DNA from: PALSA-693 sp963702305
GTDB lineage: Bacteria > Actinomycetota > Acidimicrobiia > Acidimicrobiales > Palsa-688
Length of the DNA: 64,000 bases
Reading direction: 5' to 3'
Assembly (NCBI GenBank): GCA_963702305.1
Contig: CAVPBX010000009.1
Location: 1 to 64,000, forward strand
The notes under the pieces are model-generated. The model was not told the origin of the DNA. It searched no databases and saw only the letters and a list, made by a program, of their open reading frames with translations. The translations under genes were made by a program, and so were the position numbers. Below, piece by piece: positions 9,255 to 19,813 of the stretch (its first letter is position 1; every line of letters starts with the position of its first letter).

Positions 9255-9605
9255 TCAAGAAGTGGGCGTGGCGACACCGACGATCTGCCCGAGGGGGTCG
9301 GCGAACAAACCGAACCGCACCCCCGGCACGTCGGTCGCCGGTTGGACGATCTTCCCGCCGGCGCCCGCCGCGGCGTCGAGGGTGGCTACCACGTCGGGGA
9401 CCCCGACGAAGAACGTGACCAGGGCCCCGCCACCCTGCAAGGGACTGATCCCACCGGGTATGGCCCCCTCCACGCCGGTCTCGACGTAGGTGTAGCCGGG
9501 CATGCCCCCTTCGGGGAACGTCCAGCCAAACAACTTGCCGTAGAAGGCGCGGGACGCGTCGGGGTCGGTAGAGCGGATTTCGAAATGCACCACGGGACTG
9601 GCCAT
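9255..9605 (-). CDS. VOC-family (glyoxalase-like) protein
   Basis: 116 residues with a single vicinal-oxygen-chelate fold: VVHFEIRSTDPDASRAFYGK at the N-terminus, GWTFPEGGMPGYTYVE, and FGLFADPLGQIVGV at the C-terminus. The ATG at 9605 has a good ribosome site (AAAAGGAGCC on the minus strand). It precedes the SigG-like sigma gene with a 30-bp gap, and small VOC proteins are commonly encoded beside ECF sigma factors of this group. The catalytic role is unknown. Confidence 0.85.
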   Translation of the reverse strand: MASPVVHFEIRSTDPDASRAFYGKLFGWTFPEGGMPGYTYVETGVEGAIPGGISPLQGGGALVTFFVGVPDVVATLDAAAGAGGKIVQPATDVPGVRFGLFADPLGQIVGVATPTS

Positions 9606-9685
9606 GAGAGGCTCCTTTTCGGGAAGGCGAGTACTGCCACCCTCCATGACGAAGCCAGGGTCTCGAATCTCGCGCCGGGCGGGTA

Positions 9686-10931
9686 TCAGCCGGCGGCCCG
9701 CTCGCCCGGCGCCCGCACGCGCGACGCCGGCTCGAACGTGAGATCGAGGCGCAGCGGCCCCGAGATCCCGCCCAGCGGCGAACGCCATTCGGGCGCGCCG
9801 ACCACCTTCAGGTCCCGGAGGTTGCGGGCCAGGATGGGAAGGGCCTCCTGCATCTCGGCCCGGGCCAGGCTGGCGCCGAGGCAGTGATGGGCCCCGCCGC
9901 CGAAGCCCAGCTGGCCGTCGGGCCGGTGGGCGTCGACGTCGAAGCGGTCGGGATCGGGGAAGACGCCCGGGTCGTGATTGGCGCCGGCGAGCGACAACGA
10001 CACCAGGCTGTCGCGCCGGGATCACCCAGCCATCGACCTCCAACTCGCGCGTGGTGACCCGAGGCACGACCGCCACCACCCCCCCAACCCGCATGACCTC
10101 CTCGACCACGGTGGGCGCCAGGTCGGGACGGTCGGCGAGCCGCTCCCATTCGCCCGGGTGCGCGGAGAAGATGACCATGGCCACGGCCAGCTGGTTGCGG
10201 GTGGTGTCGTATCCGGCGAAGAGCAGGCCGCCGAGGAGGGAGAGGAGCTCCTGGTCGCTCAGCCGGTCATGCCCGTCGCGAGCCGCGATGAGCTCGGACA
10301 CCAGGTCGTCGCGAGGTTGGCGCCGGCGGTCCGCCACCAGATCCCGGAGGTACTCCGACATGGCCGCCTGGGCCGCTTCGACCTCGCCCCGGTGCATCGA
10401 CAGCTCGAAGGACAGCAGGTGGGTGAGCGAATCGCCCCAGCGGGCGAACAGGGGATGGTCCTGGCGGGGCACCCCCATGAGGTGGGCGATGACCTGCACC
10501 GGGTAGTGGTCGGCGAAGTCGGCCATGAACTCGCACTTGCCGGCCGGGGCAAACCCGCCGACCAGCTCGGTGACCAGCTGGCGCATGAACTCGCGGTGCC
10601 CGTCGGCCGCGCGGGGGGTGAAAGACCGGGCCACCAGGCGCCGGATCCGGGTGTGATCCTCACCCTCCTGCGCCAGCAGGGAGGAGGCGGCCATCTCGTA
10701 GACCGGGCCGGCATCGACCCCCTGCAGGCGGACGAGGTGCAGGAGCGAGCTGTGCAGGCTGCGGTCCCGCAGCAGCTCGTGGACCCGGGCCCGGTCCACG
10801 ATCAGAGCGCCGATCGGCGTGCGGATCACCGGTGACTGCCGGCGCAGGGCCGAGACGGCCGCGGTGGGGTCGGCCAGGAAGGCGGGGTCGAACAGATTGA
10901 GGAACGGCGCCTCTTCTAGCGACCGCGGCAT
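9686..10931 (-). CDS. Cytochrome P450, one frameshift
   Basis: About 415 residues. The N-terminal frame runs from ATG 10931 through the I-helix motif GGLLFAGYDTTRNQ (oxygen-binding AGxDTT) and EEVMR. At about 10010-10020, just after DGWVIPA, one base must be gained or lost to enter LVSLSLAGANHDPGVFPDPDRF and the haem loop FGGGAHHCLGASLAR with the cysteine thiolate ligand. The stop is at 9686. It is a soluble bacterial class I P450 of unknown substrate that needs a ferredoxin partner not seen here. It lies 3 bp downstream of the Hsp20-like gene, so the two are cotranscribed. Confidence 0.85.
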
Positions 10932-10934
10932 GGC

Positions 10935-11321
10935 TCAGATGGCGACAGGTTGGACGCTCAGAGCCTCGGTGAAGTCGCCTCGCAGGACGCGAATGGCCAG
11001 CTGCCCGTTGGCCAGGGTGGCCTCGACCGCCCGGCCGTAGCCGTCCGGCAGGTCGATCTCCCGTTCGTAGCAGCCGTACTCCCACTCGTGGATCAGGAAG
11101 TCGCGCGGGCCGGCGCTGCGGAGCCGGGCCCAGAAGCGCAGCGCGCCCGGTCGGACCTCGATGGTCACGTCCGTGGCCGTGACCGCCGGCACCGGGGCCA
11201 GCACCACCAGCGCCCCCGGGGTCTCGTAGACGTTGACCGGAACGGACTGGGGCCGCATGGTCGCTTCCGCGGTCGCGGTCGCCTCGGCCACCTCGTCCCG
11301 GGTGGGATGGTTGCCAGTCAT
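10935..11321 (-). CDS. Hsp20/alpha-crystallin-like protein
   Basis: 128 residues. The segment VNVYETPGALVVLAPVPAVTATDVTIEV followed by REIDLPDGYGRAVEATLANG and LAIRVLR follows the beta-sandwich pattern of the alpha-crystallin domain (E-LP, A-NGxLxI). The usual C-terminal IXI motif is not clear; the tail is ALSVQPVAI. It may be a small heat-shock chaperone or a degenerate family member. It is directly upstream of, and probably in operon with, the P450 gene. Confidence 0.75.
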   Translation of the reverse strand: MTGNHPTRDEVAEATATAEATMRPQSVPVNVYETPGALVVLAPVPAVTATDVTIEVRPGALRFWARLRSAGPRDFLIHEWEYGCYEREIDLPDGYGRAVEATLANGQLAIRVLRGDFTEALSVQPVAI

Positions 11322-11369
11322 GCCGCGACCGTAGCCCCTCCGCGTCCGGGCCGCGGCGTGGGACGGAGC

Positions 11370-14300
11370 TCAGACCGGCTGGGCGACCGGGCGGCGGGGC
11401 GCGACGTCGGAGGGGGCGGCCTGCTCCGGGAGTCCGTCGACGTACACCACCCGGTTGGTGCGCACCGCCGGCACCGCGTCACCCGGGACGATCAGGCCGA
11501 CCAGATTGAGCGGGTCGGTGGCGTTGACGACAACCCGCTCCCCGGTACGCGGCGTCTTGCGCACGTGCGCCAGCTGCTCGGCGGCGGCCGGCAGGGCGTA
11601 CTGCTCGCCGCTGAAGCCGGTGACGAAGCGGCCGCCCCGCACCAGGCCCCGGTCCTCCAGCCGGCGCAAGGCCCACTGCAGGTCCCGCCACGGCAGCCGC
11701 AGCGAGTCCTGCCCGGCCAGGTCCCGAAAGACCACGCCCCAGCGGTTGAGGAGTTGTTCGGCGACGGCCTCGGCCAGCTCCTCGCGGTCGGTGTCGCTGC
11801 TGGCGGAGGGGACGAGGGCCCACCGGCCGGCCGAGCCCGGCCGCCCGGGGTGCGGGCGGCCCGGCCCAGGCGGCGACAGGCGCCGCGGCACCGGCCGGCT
11901 GCGGTCGGCGGCCACCCGGGCCCGGATGGCGCCGAAGCCGTCGCACATGACCAGGCCCCGGGCCACCCCCTCCCACAGGCCCCGCTCGATGTCGTCCGCC
12001 AGCCGGCGGGTGGCGCCGGCCAGGTCGGAGGCGAAGGACGCGCCCCGCTGGCGGAGGGTGTCGATGATCTCGGCGGTAGCGCCGACAGTCGGCTCCAGCG
12101 GCGGCGGCCGGCCCCGCGGCCGCGTCCAGCAGCCACGGCAGATCGGCCCGGAACACCACCGCGATCGGCGTGGCCTTGGACGGGGCGCCCACCGGGCCGT
12201 CGGCGTCGGTCCGGGGCCGGGGGAGCGAGGCGCAGCCAGGCCACCTCGCCGTCGTGGCACAGCCGGTCCAGCCAGGCCGGGCTGTAGTGGCGCAGTCGGC
12301 GGGCCAGCAGCTCGGGCTCCCAGGCCACGGCCGCCGCTTCGTAGCCCTGCAACTGCTCGATGACCGGCGACAAGCCGGCGTCGCCGGCCAGCTGGGTGCC
12401 GGGCGCGACGTGCTGCCAGCGCAGCAGGAAGCGCATGAAGTCCTGGGCGGTGGCCGGCTCGCACCGACTCGCGGCGGGACCGGCGGGAGTAGCTGTGCAT
12501 GCGGGCCAGCAGCCGGCGGGCCACCCATCGGTTTCGGTGGCGCCGGGCGATGTAGCGACCTTGCAGGACGAAGCCCTCCTGCTGCAGGGCGGCCAGGGCG
12601 AAGGCGACCCGCGCCGGCGGGAGGGCGGTGCCGGCCGCCAGCTGCGCCGCGGTGGTGATGCCGCTCAGCTCCAGGTGGCCGCGCACCATGCGGACCGCGG
12701 CGTCGTCGTCGCCGGCGAAGGCCAGGCGCGCGCTCATCGGCCGCCTCGGTCGTGCACCACAGCTCGGCGCCGTCGCGGACGATGCGTCTGGCCCCGGCCC
12801 CGGTCGGCGAGCTGCGTCCCACAGCGGCCGCCACTCGGTCCGGGCCGGCACGGCGACGAGCGACGACAGCAGATCGTGCAGGTCGTCCGCCGACTCGGGC
12901 TCGGGGACGATCTCGGCGTGCACCTGCTCGATGGCCTCCGGATCGAGGGCCCCGATGGAGGCCAGGTCGACGCTGAGGCCGCGGCGGAGCCGGACGGCGT
13001 TGGTGCGGCGGTTCTGGAACTCCTCGTCGTCGAGAAAGGCGTAGGGGCGGGCGGTGACGATCTCGTGCGCCAGCACCGACGCCTCGGTGGTGTCGACGGC
13101 AGTGGACCCGCACCTGGCCGGCCTCGATGCGCTCCAGCAGGGCAGCCAGACCGTCGATGTCGAGGGCCTCGTGCAAGGTGTCGTCGATCGTCTGGCGCAC
13201 CAGGAGGTGGTCGGGGATGTCGACAGGGCCGGTGGCATTGTCCTGGCAGGCGGCGGCCTGGGGGAACACCGCGGCCAGCAGGTCGTCGGACTCCATGCGC
13301 TGGATGGGCGGCGGGTTGCGCCGGCCGCCGCGGAAGCGCAGCACCATCAGCGATCGGTTGAGGTTCCAGCGCCAGCGGGCCTGGAACATGGGCGAGTCGA
13401 GGATGGCGTGTTCCAGGGTGTCGCGCACGGTGCGGCTGGACACGTAGCGGGGCACCTCCTCGAGGGGGAAGCTGTGGTGGGGCCCGAGCGACAGCACGAT
13501 GGCGTCGTCGGTGGCGGCCGCCTGCAACTCGAAGTTGAAGCGTCCGGCAGAATTTCTTGCGCAGGGCCAGCCCGAGACCGCGGTTGATGCGGCCGCCGAA
13601 CGGCGAGTGCAGCACCAGCTGCATGCCGCCGGTGTCGTCGAAGAAGCGCTCCAGGACCAGGCACTCCTGGGTCGGCATGGCGCCCAGGGCGGCCCGGCCC
13701 ACCGCCAGGTAGTCGACCATCATGATGGCCGCCTCGCTGGCGATGCCACAGGTGTCGATCAGCCACTGCTGGGCCCCGTCGGGGTCGCCGGCGGCCAGGT
13801 ACTCGTCGACCCGGCCGCGCAGTCGCGACACCTCCTGGGACAGCTCGGCGGTCCGGGCTGGCGCCTCACCGAGCCAGAACGGCACCGTCGGCGGAGTGTC
13901 GCCGGCGTCCCGGACCCGAACGACCCCCGCCTCGACCCGGCGGATCTGCCAGGAGTGGCTGCCGAGAAGGAAGATGTCGCCGGCCTGCGACTCGACCGCC
14001 CAGTCCTCGTTGACGGTGCCGACGAAGGTGTCGTCCGGGTCGGCCACCACCCGGTAGTCGCCGGTCTCGGGGATCGCCCCACCCGAGGTGACGGCCGACA
14101 GCCGGGCGCCCTTGCGCGGCCGCAGCTCGCCGTTGATCTCGTCGTGATGGAGGTAGGCACCCCGCCGGCCCCGCCCGGTCTCGATGCCGTTGCTCACCAG
14201 GTCGACGGTCTCGTCGAACTGGGCCCGGGTGAGCTGGTGGTACGGGGCGGCCCGCCGCATGAGGTCGAACAGGCCGTCGGTCCCCCACTCCTGGGCCGCC

Positions 14301-15650
14301 ACCTCGGCCACCACCTGCTGGGCCAGGATGTCGAGCGGGAGGCGGGCCAGCTCGATGACGTCCAACCGGCCGGCCCGCACCGCGGCCAGCAGGGCGCTGC
14401 ACTCCACCAGCTCGTCCCGGGTCAGGGGGTACAACCGGCCCTTCGGGGTGCCGGCCCGGCTGTGGTTGGACCGCCCGACGCGCTGCAGGAAGGTGGCGAT
14501 GCTGCGGGGCGAGCCGATCTGGCACACCAGCTCCACCGGGCCGATGTCGATGCCCAGCTCCAGCGAGGCGGTGGCGACCAGGGCCCGGAGGTCACCTGCG
14601 CGGAGGCGCGACTCCACCCGGTAGCGCCGCTCCTTGGACAGGCTGCCGTGGTGGGCCGCCACCACGTCCTCGCCCAGACGCTCGCCCAGCTGATGGGCCA
14701 GCCGTTCGGCCAGCCGGCGGGTGTTGACGAACACCAGGGTGGTGCGGTGCTCGGCGACGAGCACCGCGATGCGGTCGAGGACGTCCGCCATCTGCTCCGC
14801 CGACGCCACCGCCTCCAACTCGCCGTCGGGCAACTCGATGGCCAGGTCGATGCCGCGCTCGGTGCCCGACGTCGACCACCGCCGGCAGGGGCCGGTCGCC
14901 GACGAGCAGCCGGCCGATCGTCTCGATGGGCCGCTGGGTGGCGGACAACCCGATGCGGAGGGGCCGCCGGTGGCAGAGGGCCTCCAACCGCTCGAGGGTC
15001 ACGGCCAGATGGGCGCCCCGCTTGTCGCGCGCCACGGCGTGGATCTCGTCGACGATCACCGTCTCGACCGTACGCAGCGCCTCTCGACCCCGTTCGCTGG
15101 TGACCAGCAGGTACAGCGATTCGGGGGTGGTGACCACGAAGCTGGGCGGCCGGCGCACCATCAACGTGCGCTCACCGCTCGGGGTGTCGCCGGTCCGGAC
15201 CGCCACCCGGATCTTGGGTGCCGTGAGGCCCAACTCGGCCGCCACCGCGGCGATCTCGCCCAGCGGGCGCTCCAGGTTTTCGGCGATGTCGACCGCCAGG
15301 GCCCGGAGGGGGGACACGTAGACCACCCGGGCCCCCACCTCCACGTCCTCGCCGGCCTCATGGGCCCGATACAGGGAGTCGATGGCCACCAGGAAGCCGG
15401 CCAGCGTCTTGCCCGACCCGGTGGGCGCCGCGATCAGAGTGTCCTGGCCGGACGCGATGAGCGGCCAGCCCTGGGACTGCGGCGCGGTGGGACCGTCGGG
15501 GAACCGCCGCCGAAACCACTCCGCCACCGCGGGGTGGAAGTCGACCGCCCCCTGGCCGCTGGCGCGCTCAGGCGACAGCAGCCGGACGGCCGGCGTCGAT
15601 CGCTCCGCGGATTGGACCACCCTCTGATGGTACGCAGGAGGTGCGACCAT
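11370..15650 (-). CDS. lhr: Lhr-type large DEAD/DEAH ATP-dependent helicase, multiple frameshifts
   Basis: A protein of about 1,420 residues spread over several minus-strand frames. The first block (15650 to about 14870) has Walker A APTGSGKTLAGF, motif II VIVDEIHAV and motif III LSATQRPIE. The second (about 14860-13545) has LVFVNTRRLAERLAHQLGE, ATASLELGIDIGPV and QRVGRSNH (motifs IV-VI) and continues through the winged-helix region. The remainder to the stop at 11370 is the Lhr C-terminal domain. Breaks are visible near 14870, 13545, 13095, 12830, 12760, 12460, 12220 and 12110. All conserved motifs survive, so I favour sequencing errors over decay. Lhr helicases unwind DNA and RNA-DNA hybrids in DNA repair. 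Confidence 0.85.
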
Positions 15651-15742
15651 CTGGCGCGCCGCCGGCGAGCCGCCCTACGGGGCCTGCCGACGCTGAGGAC
15701 ATTCCGTACGCTTCCGTGCCGTCTGAGTGTCCGCGGGCGGCC

Positions 15743-16570
15743 CTACAGCCCGAGACGGGAGCCGAAGCGGCGGCCGGCCCGGGCCGCGATGCCCTCGTAA
15801 CTGGCGCCCAGCAGCCGGGGCACCGCGGCGATGAGATAGGCGTCCGGTCCCACCAGGATGCGGGCTTTTTCCTGGTCCACACCGCGCAGGATGATGCTTG
15901 CCGCCTTCTCCGGCGTGGTCCGGGCGATCTTGTCGAAGTGGGCCACGTGGCGGTCCTGGTCGGCGCCGAGGCGGCCGCTGCGGGCGATGTTGGTGCGGAT
16001 CCCGCCGGGGTGCACACAACTCACCACGACCGGCTTGCGGTCGATGAGCATCTCCTGGCGGAGGGCCTCGGTGAATCCCCGGACCGCGAACTTGGCGGCG
16101 TTGTAGGCGCTCTGCGACGGCACGCCGATGAGCCCGAAGACGCTGGAGATGTTGACCAGGTGGCCGTCGCCCGAGGCGATCAGGTGCGGCAGGAAGGCTT
16201 TGGTGCCGTGGACCACCCCCCAGAAGTTGATGCCCATCAGCCAGTCGATGTCCTCCCAGGGCATCTCCTCGACGGTGGCGCCCACGGCCACGCCGGCGTT
16301 GTTGACGACCAGGTTGACGGTCCCGAAGTCCCGCATGACCTCGTCGGCGTGGTCGAGCACGGCCTTCCGGTCGGCGACGTCGAGGTGGTAACTCCGGGTG
16401 CGGCCCGGGCCCGGCACCGCGGCGCAGCGCGCCACCGTCTCTTCCAGGCCGGCGTCGTCGACGTCGGAGACCGCCAGGTGGGCGCCCCGGGCGGCCAGGT
16501 CGACGGCGAGGGCTCGGCCGATGCCCGATGCGGCTCCGGTGATGACCGCGGTGGACCCTGAGTAGCGCAT
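15743..16570 (-). CDS. Short-chain dehydrogenase/reductase (SDR)
   Basis: 275 residues in one frame. The cofactor motif TGAASGIGRA is near residue 11, NNAG near 91, the catalytic Ser in ISSVFG and the YxxxK pair in YNAAK near 157-161. An Asp in the segment SDVDDAG after strand 2 favours NAD(H). The C-terminal part (REKA-like IILRGVDQEKARILVGPDAY) resembles the SDR group often annotated as acetoin or fatty-acid reductases in mycobacteria. Substrate unknown. It stands upstream of the helicase gene on the same strand, 92 bp away. Confidence 0.9.
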   Translation of the reverse strand: MRYSGSTAVITGAASGIGRALAVDLAARGAHLAVSDVDDAGLEETVARCAAVPGPGRTRSYHLDVADRKAVLDHADEVMRDFGTVNLVVNNAGVAVGATVEEMPWEDIDWLMGINFWGVVHGTKAFLPHLIASGDGHLVNISSVFGLIGVPSQSAYNAAKFAVRGFTEALRQEMLIDRKPVVVSCVHPGGIRTNIARSGRLGADQDRHVAHFDKIARTTPEKAASIILRGVDQEKARILVGPDAYLIAAVPRLLGASYEGIAARAGRRFGSRLGL

Positions 16571-16589
16571 GGGCCGGTATTTTTACCGG

Positions 16590-17402
16590 TCAACCCCCGG
16601 TCAGCGAAAAGTGCTGGTAATCCGGTGACGCCGTCCAGCGCCCGCCCCACTGCCAGCCTACGGACGCGAAAGCCCGCACCAACTCGCCGCCCGGGACCGC
16701 CATTCCCGGGCGCACGTCCTGGCGATCGAGGTACGCCGCACCCGCCGGGGGGATGACCGTCGACCCCTCCATGTACGGATTTTCAACGTCGTTGACGTCG
16801 ATGGCCTCCCCGAAGGCGTGCACCGACCAGGACGGCGGGCCGGGGGCGACCGCGTAACGGCAGTTGAAACCGGAGGTGTCGTTGGCGGCCGCGGCGGCGT
16901 TGTCGTTGCCGCCGTAGGCGTCCTGCGGGACCATCTCCTGGATCGGGAACCGCTCGCCATACAGGGTGCGGAAGATGGTGACCACGTCATTGACCACCAC
17001 GGCGTTGACGACCATGGCCCCGGTGTGCGACCGGCCGTCGAACCCCCAGTAGGTCAGGTGCAACAGGCGCAACTGGTCCGGGCCGATCGGGCAGCCGGGC
17101 CGCCAGGTGCGGGGGACGTCGGCCGCGGTGACCGTGGCGACCGTGGCCGCGAACGGCAGCGGTCCGGGGACGGTCGTCGCAGTGGTGGTGGTGGTGGGGG
17201 TGGTGGTGGGGGTGGTGGTGGGAGCAGGGGGCGCCGTCGTCGGGGCGGAAGAGGTGGAGGTGGTGAGGGACGTGGAGGACGTCGAGGAGGTGGCCGGCGA
17301 GGCCTGCGGGTGCGCCGCGGTCCCACATCCGGCCAGGACCACGGCCGCGACCGCGATCGCCCACGCCAACCGGTACCGTGACGTTCCGAACTGGTGCCGC
17401 AT
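16590..17402 (-). CDS. Lipoprotein with M15-type D-Ala-D-Ala carboxypeptidase (VanY-like) domain
   Basis: 270 residues. The signal sequence ends in a lipobox (VVLAGCGT, Cys near 26), followed by a Ser/Thr/Pro-rich linker (about 30-75) produced by low-complexity codons. The C-terminal domain contains SGFNCRYAV, SWSVHAFGEAIDVNDVENPY (the His/Asp zinc ligands of M15 peptidases) and the closing WGGRWTASPDYQHFSL with the last His ligand. It should sit on the outer face of the membrane and trim peptidoglycan peptides. Its ATG (17402-17400) overlaps the ATG of the divergent L,D-transpeptidase gene. Confidence 0.88.
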   Translation of the reverse strand: MRHQFGTSRYRLAWAIAVAAVVLAGCGTAAHPQASPATSSTSSTSLTTSTSSAPTTAPPAPTTTPTTTPTTTTTATTVPGPLPFAATVATVTAADVPRTWRPGCPIGPDQLRLLHLTYWGFDGRSHTGAMVVNAVVVNDVVTIFRTLYGERFPIQEMVPQDAYGGNDNAAAAANDTSGFNCRYAVAPGPPSWSVHAFGEAIDVNDVENPYMEGSTVIPPAGAAYLDRQDVRPGMAVPGGELVRAFASVGWQWGGRWTASPDYQHFSLTGG

Positions 17403-18270
17403 GACCGCGATGACCGACCACATTAGGACGACCGCATTCGCCTTCCTCGGCGTGGCGGTGCTGGCCGCCGGCTGCGGACACGCAGCCCCCCGGGCGGCGG
17501 CCATCCCCGCCCCGACCCAACCGGCCACCCCTCTCCCGGCCACCACCACCACCGCTCTCCCGGTCACCACCACCCTGCCGGCGACCACCCTGCCGGCCAC
17601 CACCGTCGCCACGCGCCCGCCGGCACCGACCTCCACCGCCCCGTGTACGGCCAGCCTGCCGGGCGTCCTGGCCACCACCGGCGGCGCCACCCAGCTCATC
17701 ATCGTCGAGGCCCCCGCCGCCTCGGCCACCGTCGCCACCGTCGAGCTGTGGCAACGCCGCGGGCGGTGCTGGACGGCGGTCGCCGGCCCCTGGACCGGCC
17801 GCATCGGGGCGAACGGCTTCTCCGACCATCACCGCGAGGGCGACGACACCACCCCGACCGGGCTGTACCGGATCGGGCCGGTGGTCTACGGCAACGCGCC
17901 CAACCCCGGCGTGCGGGGCGCCTATCGCCAACTGGGGTGCGGCGACTGGTGGGACGAGGACCCGGCGTCGGCGGCCTACAACACCTTCCAGCCCCTGGCG
18001 TGCGGACAGCAGCCGCCCTTCGCCGGCGACAGCGAGGCCCTGTGGACCGAAACCGTCGCCTACCCCAGCTTCGCGGTGGTCGAGTACAACGACCATCCCG
18101 TCGTAGCCGGCGCCGGCTCGGCCATCTTCGTCCACGCCGACATCGGCCGGGCCACCGCCGGATGCGTCAGCCTCCCCCTCGGCGACCTGGACCAGCTGCT
18201 GCGCTGGCTCGACCCGGCGGCGGCGCCGGCCATCGTCATGGGCCCGACCGGCGAGCTGGCCCGCTTCTAA
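17401..18270 (+). CDS. Lipoprotein with YkuD L,D-transpeptidase domain
   Basis: 289 residues from ATG 17401; ATG 17410 is an alternative. The lipobox is LAAGCGH, followed by a Thr/Pro-rich linker (about 30-80). The catalytic core shows FVHADIGRATAGCVSLPLGD, the HxxxxxxxxxxGC arrangement of YkuD enzymes with the nucleophilic Cys. Such enzymes form 3-3 crosslinks in peptidoglycan. The 5' end overlaps that of the divergent M15 lipoprotein gene, so the pair is likely coregulated. The stop TAA at 18270 meets the end of the convergent lysyl-oxidase-like gene. Confidence 0.85.
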   Translation: MTAMTDHIRTTAFAFLGVAVLAAGCGHAAPRAAAIPAPTQPATPLPATTTTALPVTTTLPATTLPATTVATRPPAPTSTAPCTASLPGVLATTGGATQLIIVEAPAASATVATVELWQRRGRCWTAVAGPWTGRIGANGFSDHHREGDDTTPTGLYRIGPVVYGNAPNPGVRGAYRQLGCGDWWDEDPASAAYNTFQPLACGQQPPFAGDSEALWTETVAYPSFAVVEYNDHPVVAGAGSAIFVHADIGRATAGCVSLPLGDLDQLLRWLDPAAAPAIVMGPTGELARF

Positions 18271-19767
18271 GGGCAGGGAATCGACGCCGCGCTCGGCGAG
18301 CGCCTCGACGGTGTCGCTCAACAGACCCGCCGTCAGCCGCAACTCCGTCAGGGCGCACGTCCGGGCCGGCCCGGCCACCAGCAACTGGCCCGACGGATTG
18401 GTCTCCTCCACCAGGTCGTAGGTGCCGCTCGGGACGTGGGTGACGTCGATGTACTGGTCGGGAGTGTCCCACGTGTACACGTCGCCCCAGCCCGGCGTCA
18501 CCCCCTCCTCGACAGAGGTCCCGGTCCCGGGCTGGCCGGGCACCGGTACGCTGAGCTCCCGGGGCAGGTTGCAGTCGGGCTGGCCGACGTTGCGGCGGGG
18601 TCCGTTGACGGTGGCGGCGCCGAAACCGAAGTAGTCGTCGTCCGACAGGCAGAACGACTCCTTGTGCGAGCTGGCCACCACCGGCCCGAGGGTCAGGCCG
18701 GGCCCGGCCCGGTACAGGGAGTAGGCCAGCAGGTCGCCGTAGTGGTAGTGGGCGTGCTCCAGGTGAAATTCGCAGCCGCCGGCGGGCCGACCGACCACTT
18801 TGCCGTCGGCCCGGGTGACCAGCTGGGTGGCCTGGCACTCGCCGGGCAGGTACCCCACCTGGAGTTGGCCGTTGGCGCCGGTCGCCAGGGCCGGGATCTC
18901 GGCGGTGAGCGGGCCGGCGCCGATGTTCATGATGTCGGTGGTGAAGCGCAGGCACCGCAGGGTGGGGTCGGACAGCCCGGTCACGTTGAGGTTGTCCAGC
19001 CCGATCGTCTCGTCGGCGTAGCAGGACGTCGGCAAGGGCAGGGTGACCGGGACCGGGAAGCCGAGGGGGCTGGACGCGATGGGCGGGATGCCGCCGGTGG
19101 TGAGGGCGTAGGCCGGCTGGGCCCGCAACCGGGGCAGCTCGAAGCAGCCTGTCACCCCGGACACGGTGAGCCCGCACGTCGGCGCCAGCGGCGCCCACGA
19201 CGACCCGGCCATGAGCCGCACTTCGCCGTTGAACCCGGCGTTCGGGTCGTAGGCATAGGTATAGGTCACCACGACGGTGTACGCGCCGGCCACCGGCGCG
19301 GTCACCGCGGTGGACTGGCCGTTGGCGCCGAGCCCGTTGGCGGCGGCTGCCAGTCGTCGATCCGGTCCGTACACGTACAGGTCGAATCCCTCATCGGCGT
19401 TGAACGTCCCGCCCGGTCCGGTCACCGTGCTCTTCACCGCGACCAGGAACGGGGCGAGGGGCTTCGGTCCGGCCGCCGGCACCCGGAACGTGTACTCGTA
19501 GCAGCCGACGGCACAGACCAGGGGCACCGGGTTGTCCACGATGGGCGCCGACCCCAGGCTGCCCGAGAAGGCCACGACCGGCCGGGCCGGATCCAGGTTT
19601 CCCAGCGGCTGCGGCGCCACCAGGCTGGGCGGCGTCACTGGCGGAGCGGCGGGGAGGCCGCTCGCCGGCGCCACCGGAATGCCGCTGGCCAGGGCTGAGA
19701 GCGGCAGCGCCACCGCCAGCGCGGTGGCCGTCCCCGCGGCGACGAGCCGGCGCGCGCCAATGCCCAT
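18267..19767 (-). CDS. Secreted lysyl-oxidase-like copper protein
   Basis: About 500 residues from ATG 19767. It has a Sec signal peptide (LVAAGTATALAVALPLSALA), then an N-terminal beta-rich region with a pre-peptidase-like segment (FLVAVKSTVTGPGGTFNADE). The C-terminal lysyl oxidase domain carries the copper site HLEHAHYHYGDLLAYSLYR, the ESFCLSDDDYFG segment and TWDTPDQYIDVTHVPSGTYDL. Family enzymes oxidise lysine side chains; bacterial roles are unclear. As read, the frame runs on antisense through the L,D-transpeptidase gene to 16987. A one-base shift near 18275-18330 would end it at the TAG at 18267-18269, which I take as the true end. Confidence 0.75.
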
Positions 19768-19813
19768 TCCCGTCAGTTCGCCGTGGTGGGGTGGGTCTCC
19801 TACCTCGTTGCGC

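Noticed and set aside
13499..15103. Long plus-strand open frame opposite the Lhr helicase
   Set aside because: High-GC shadow frame rich in Gly, Arg, Pro and Gln; all conserved helicase motifs are on the other strand.
17160..17230. GTGGTGGTG-rich tract as a regulatory repeat
   Set aside because: It encodes the Thr/Pro linker of the M15 lipoprotein; low complexity follows from codon choice.
16987..18266. Continuation of the lysyl-oxidase frame for about 425 codons on the minus strand
   Set aside because: It runs antisense through the whole L,D-transpeptidase gene and into the M15 gene, has low-complexity Gly/Arg/Asp composition and no domain. A frame break near the natural end is more likely.
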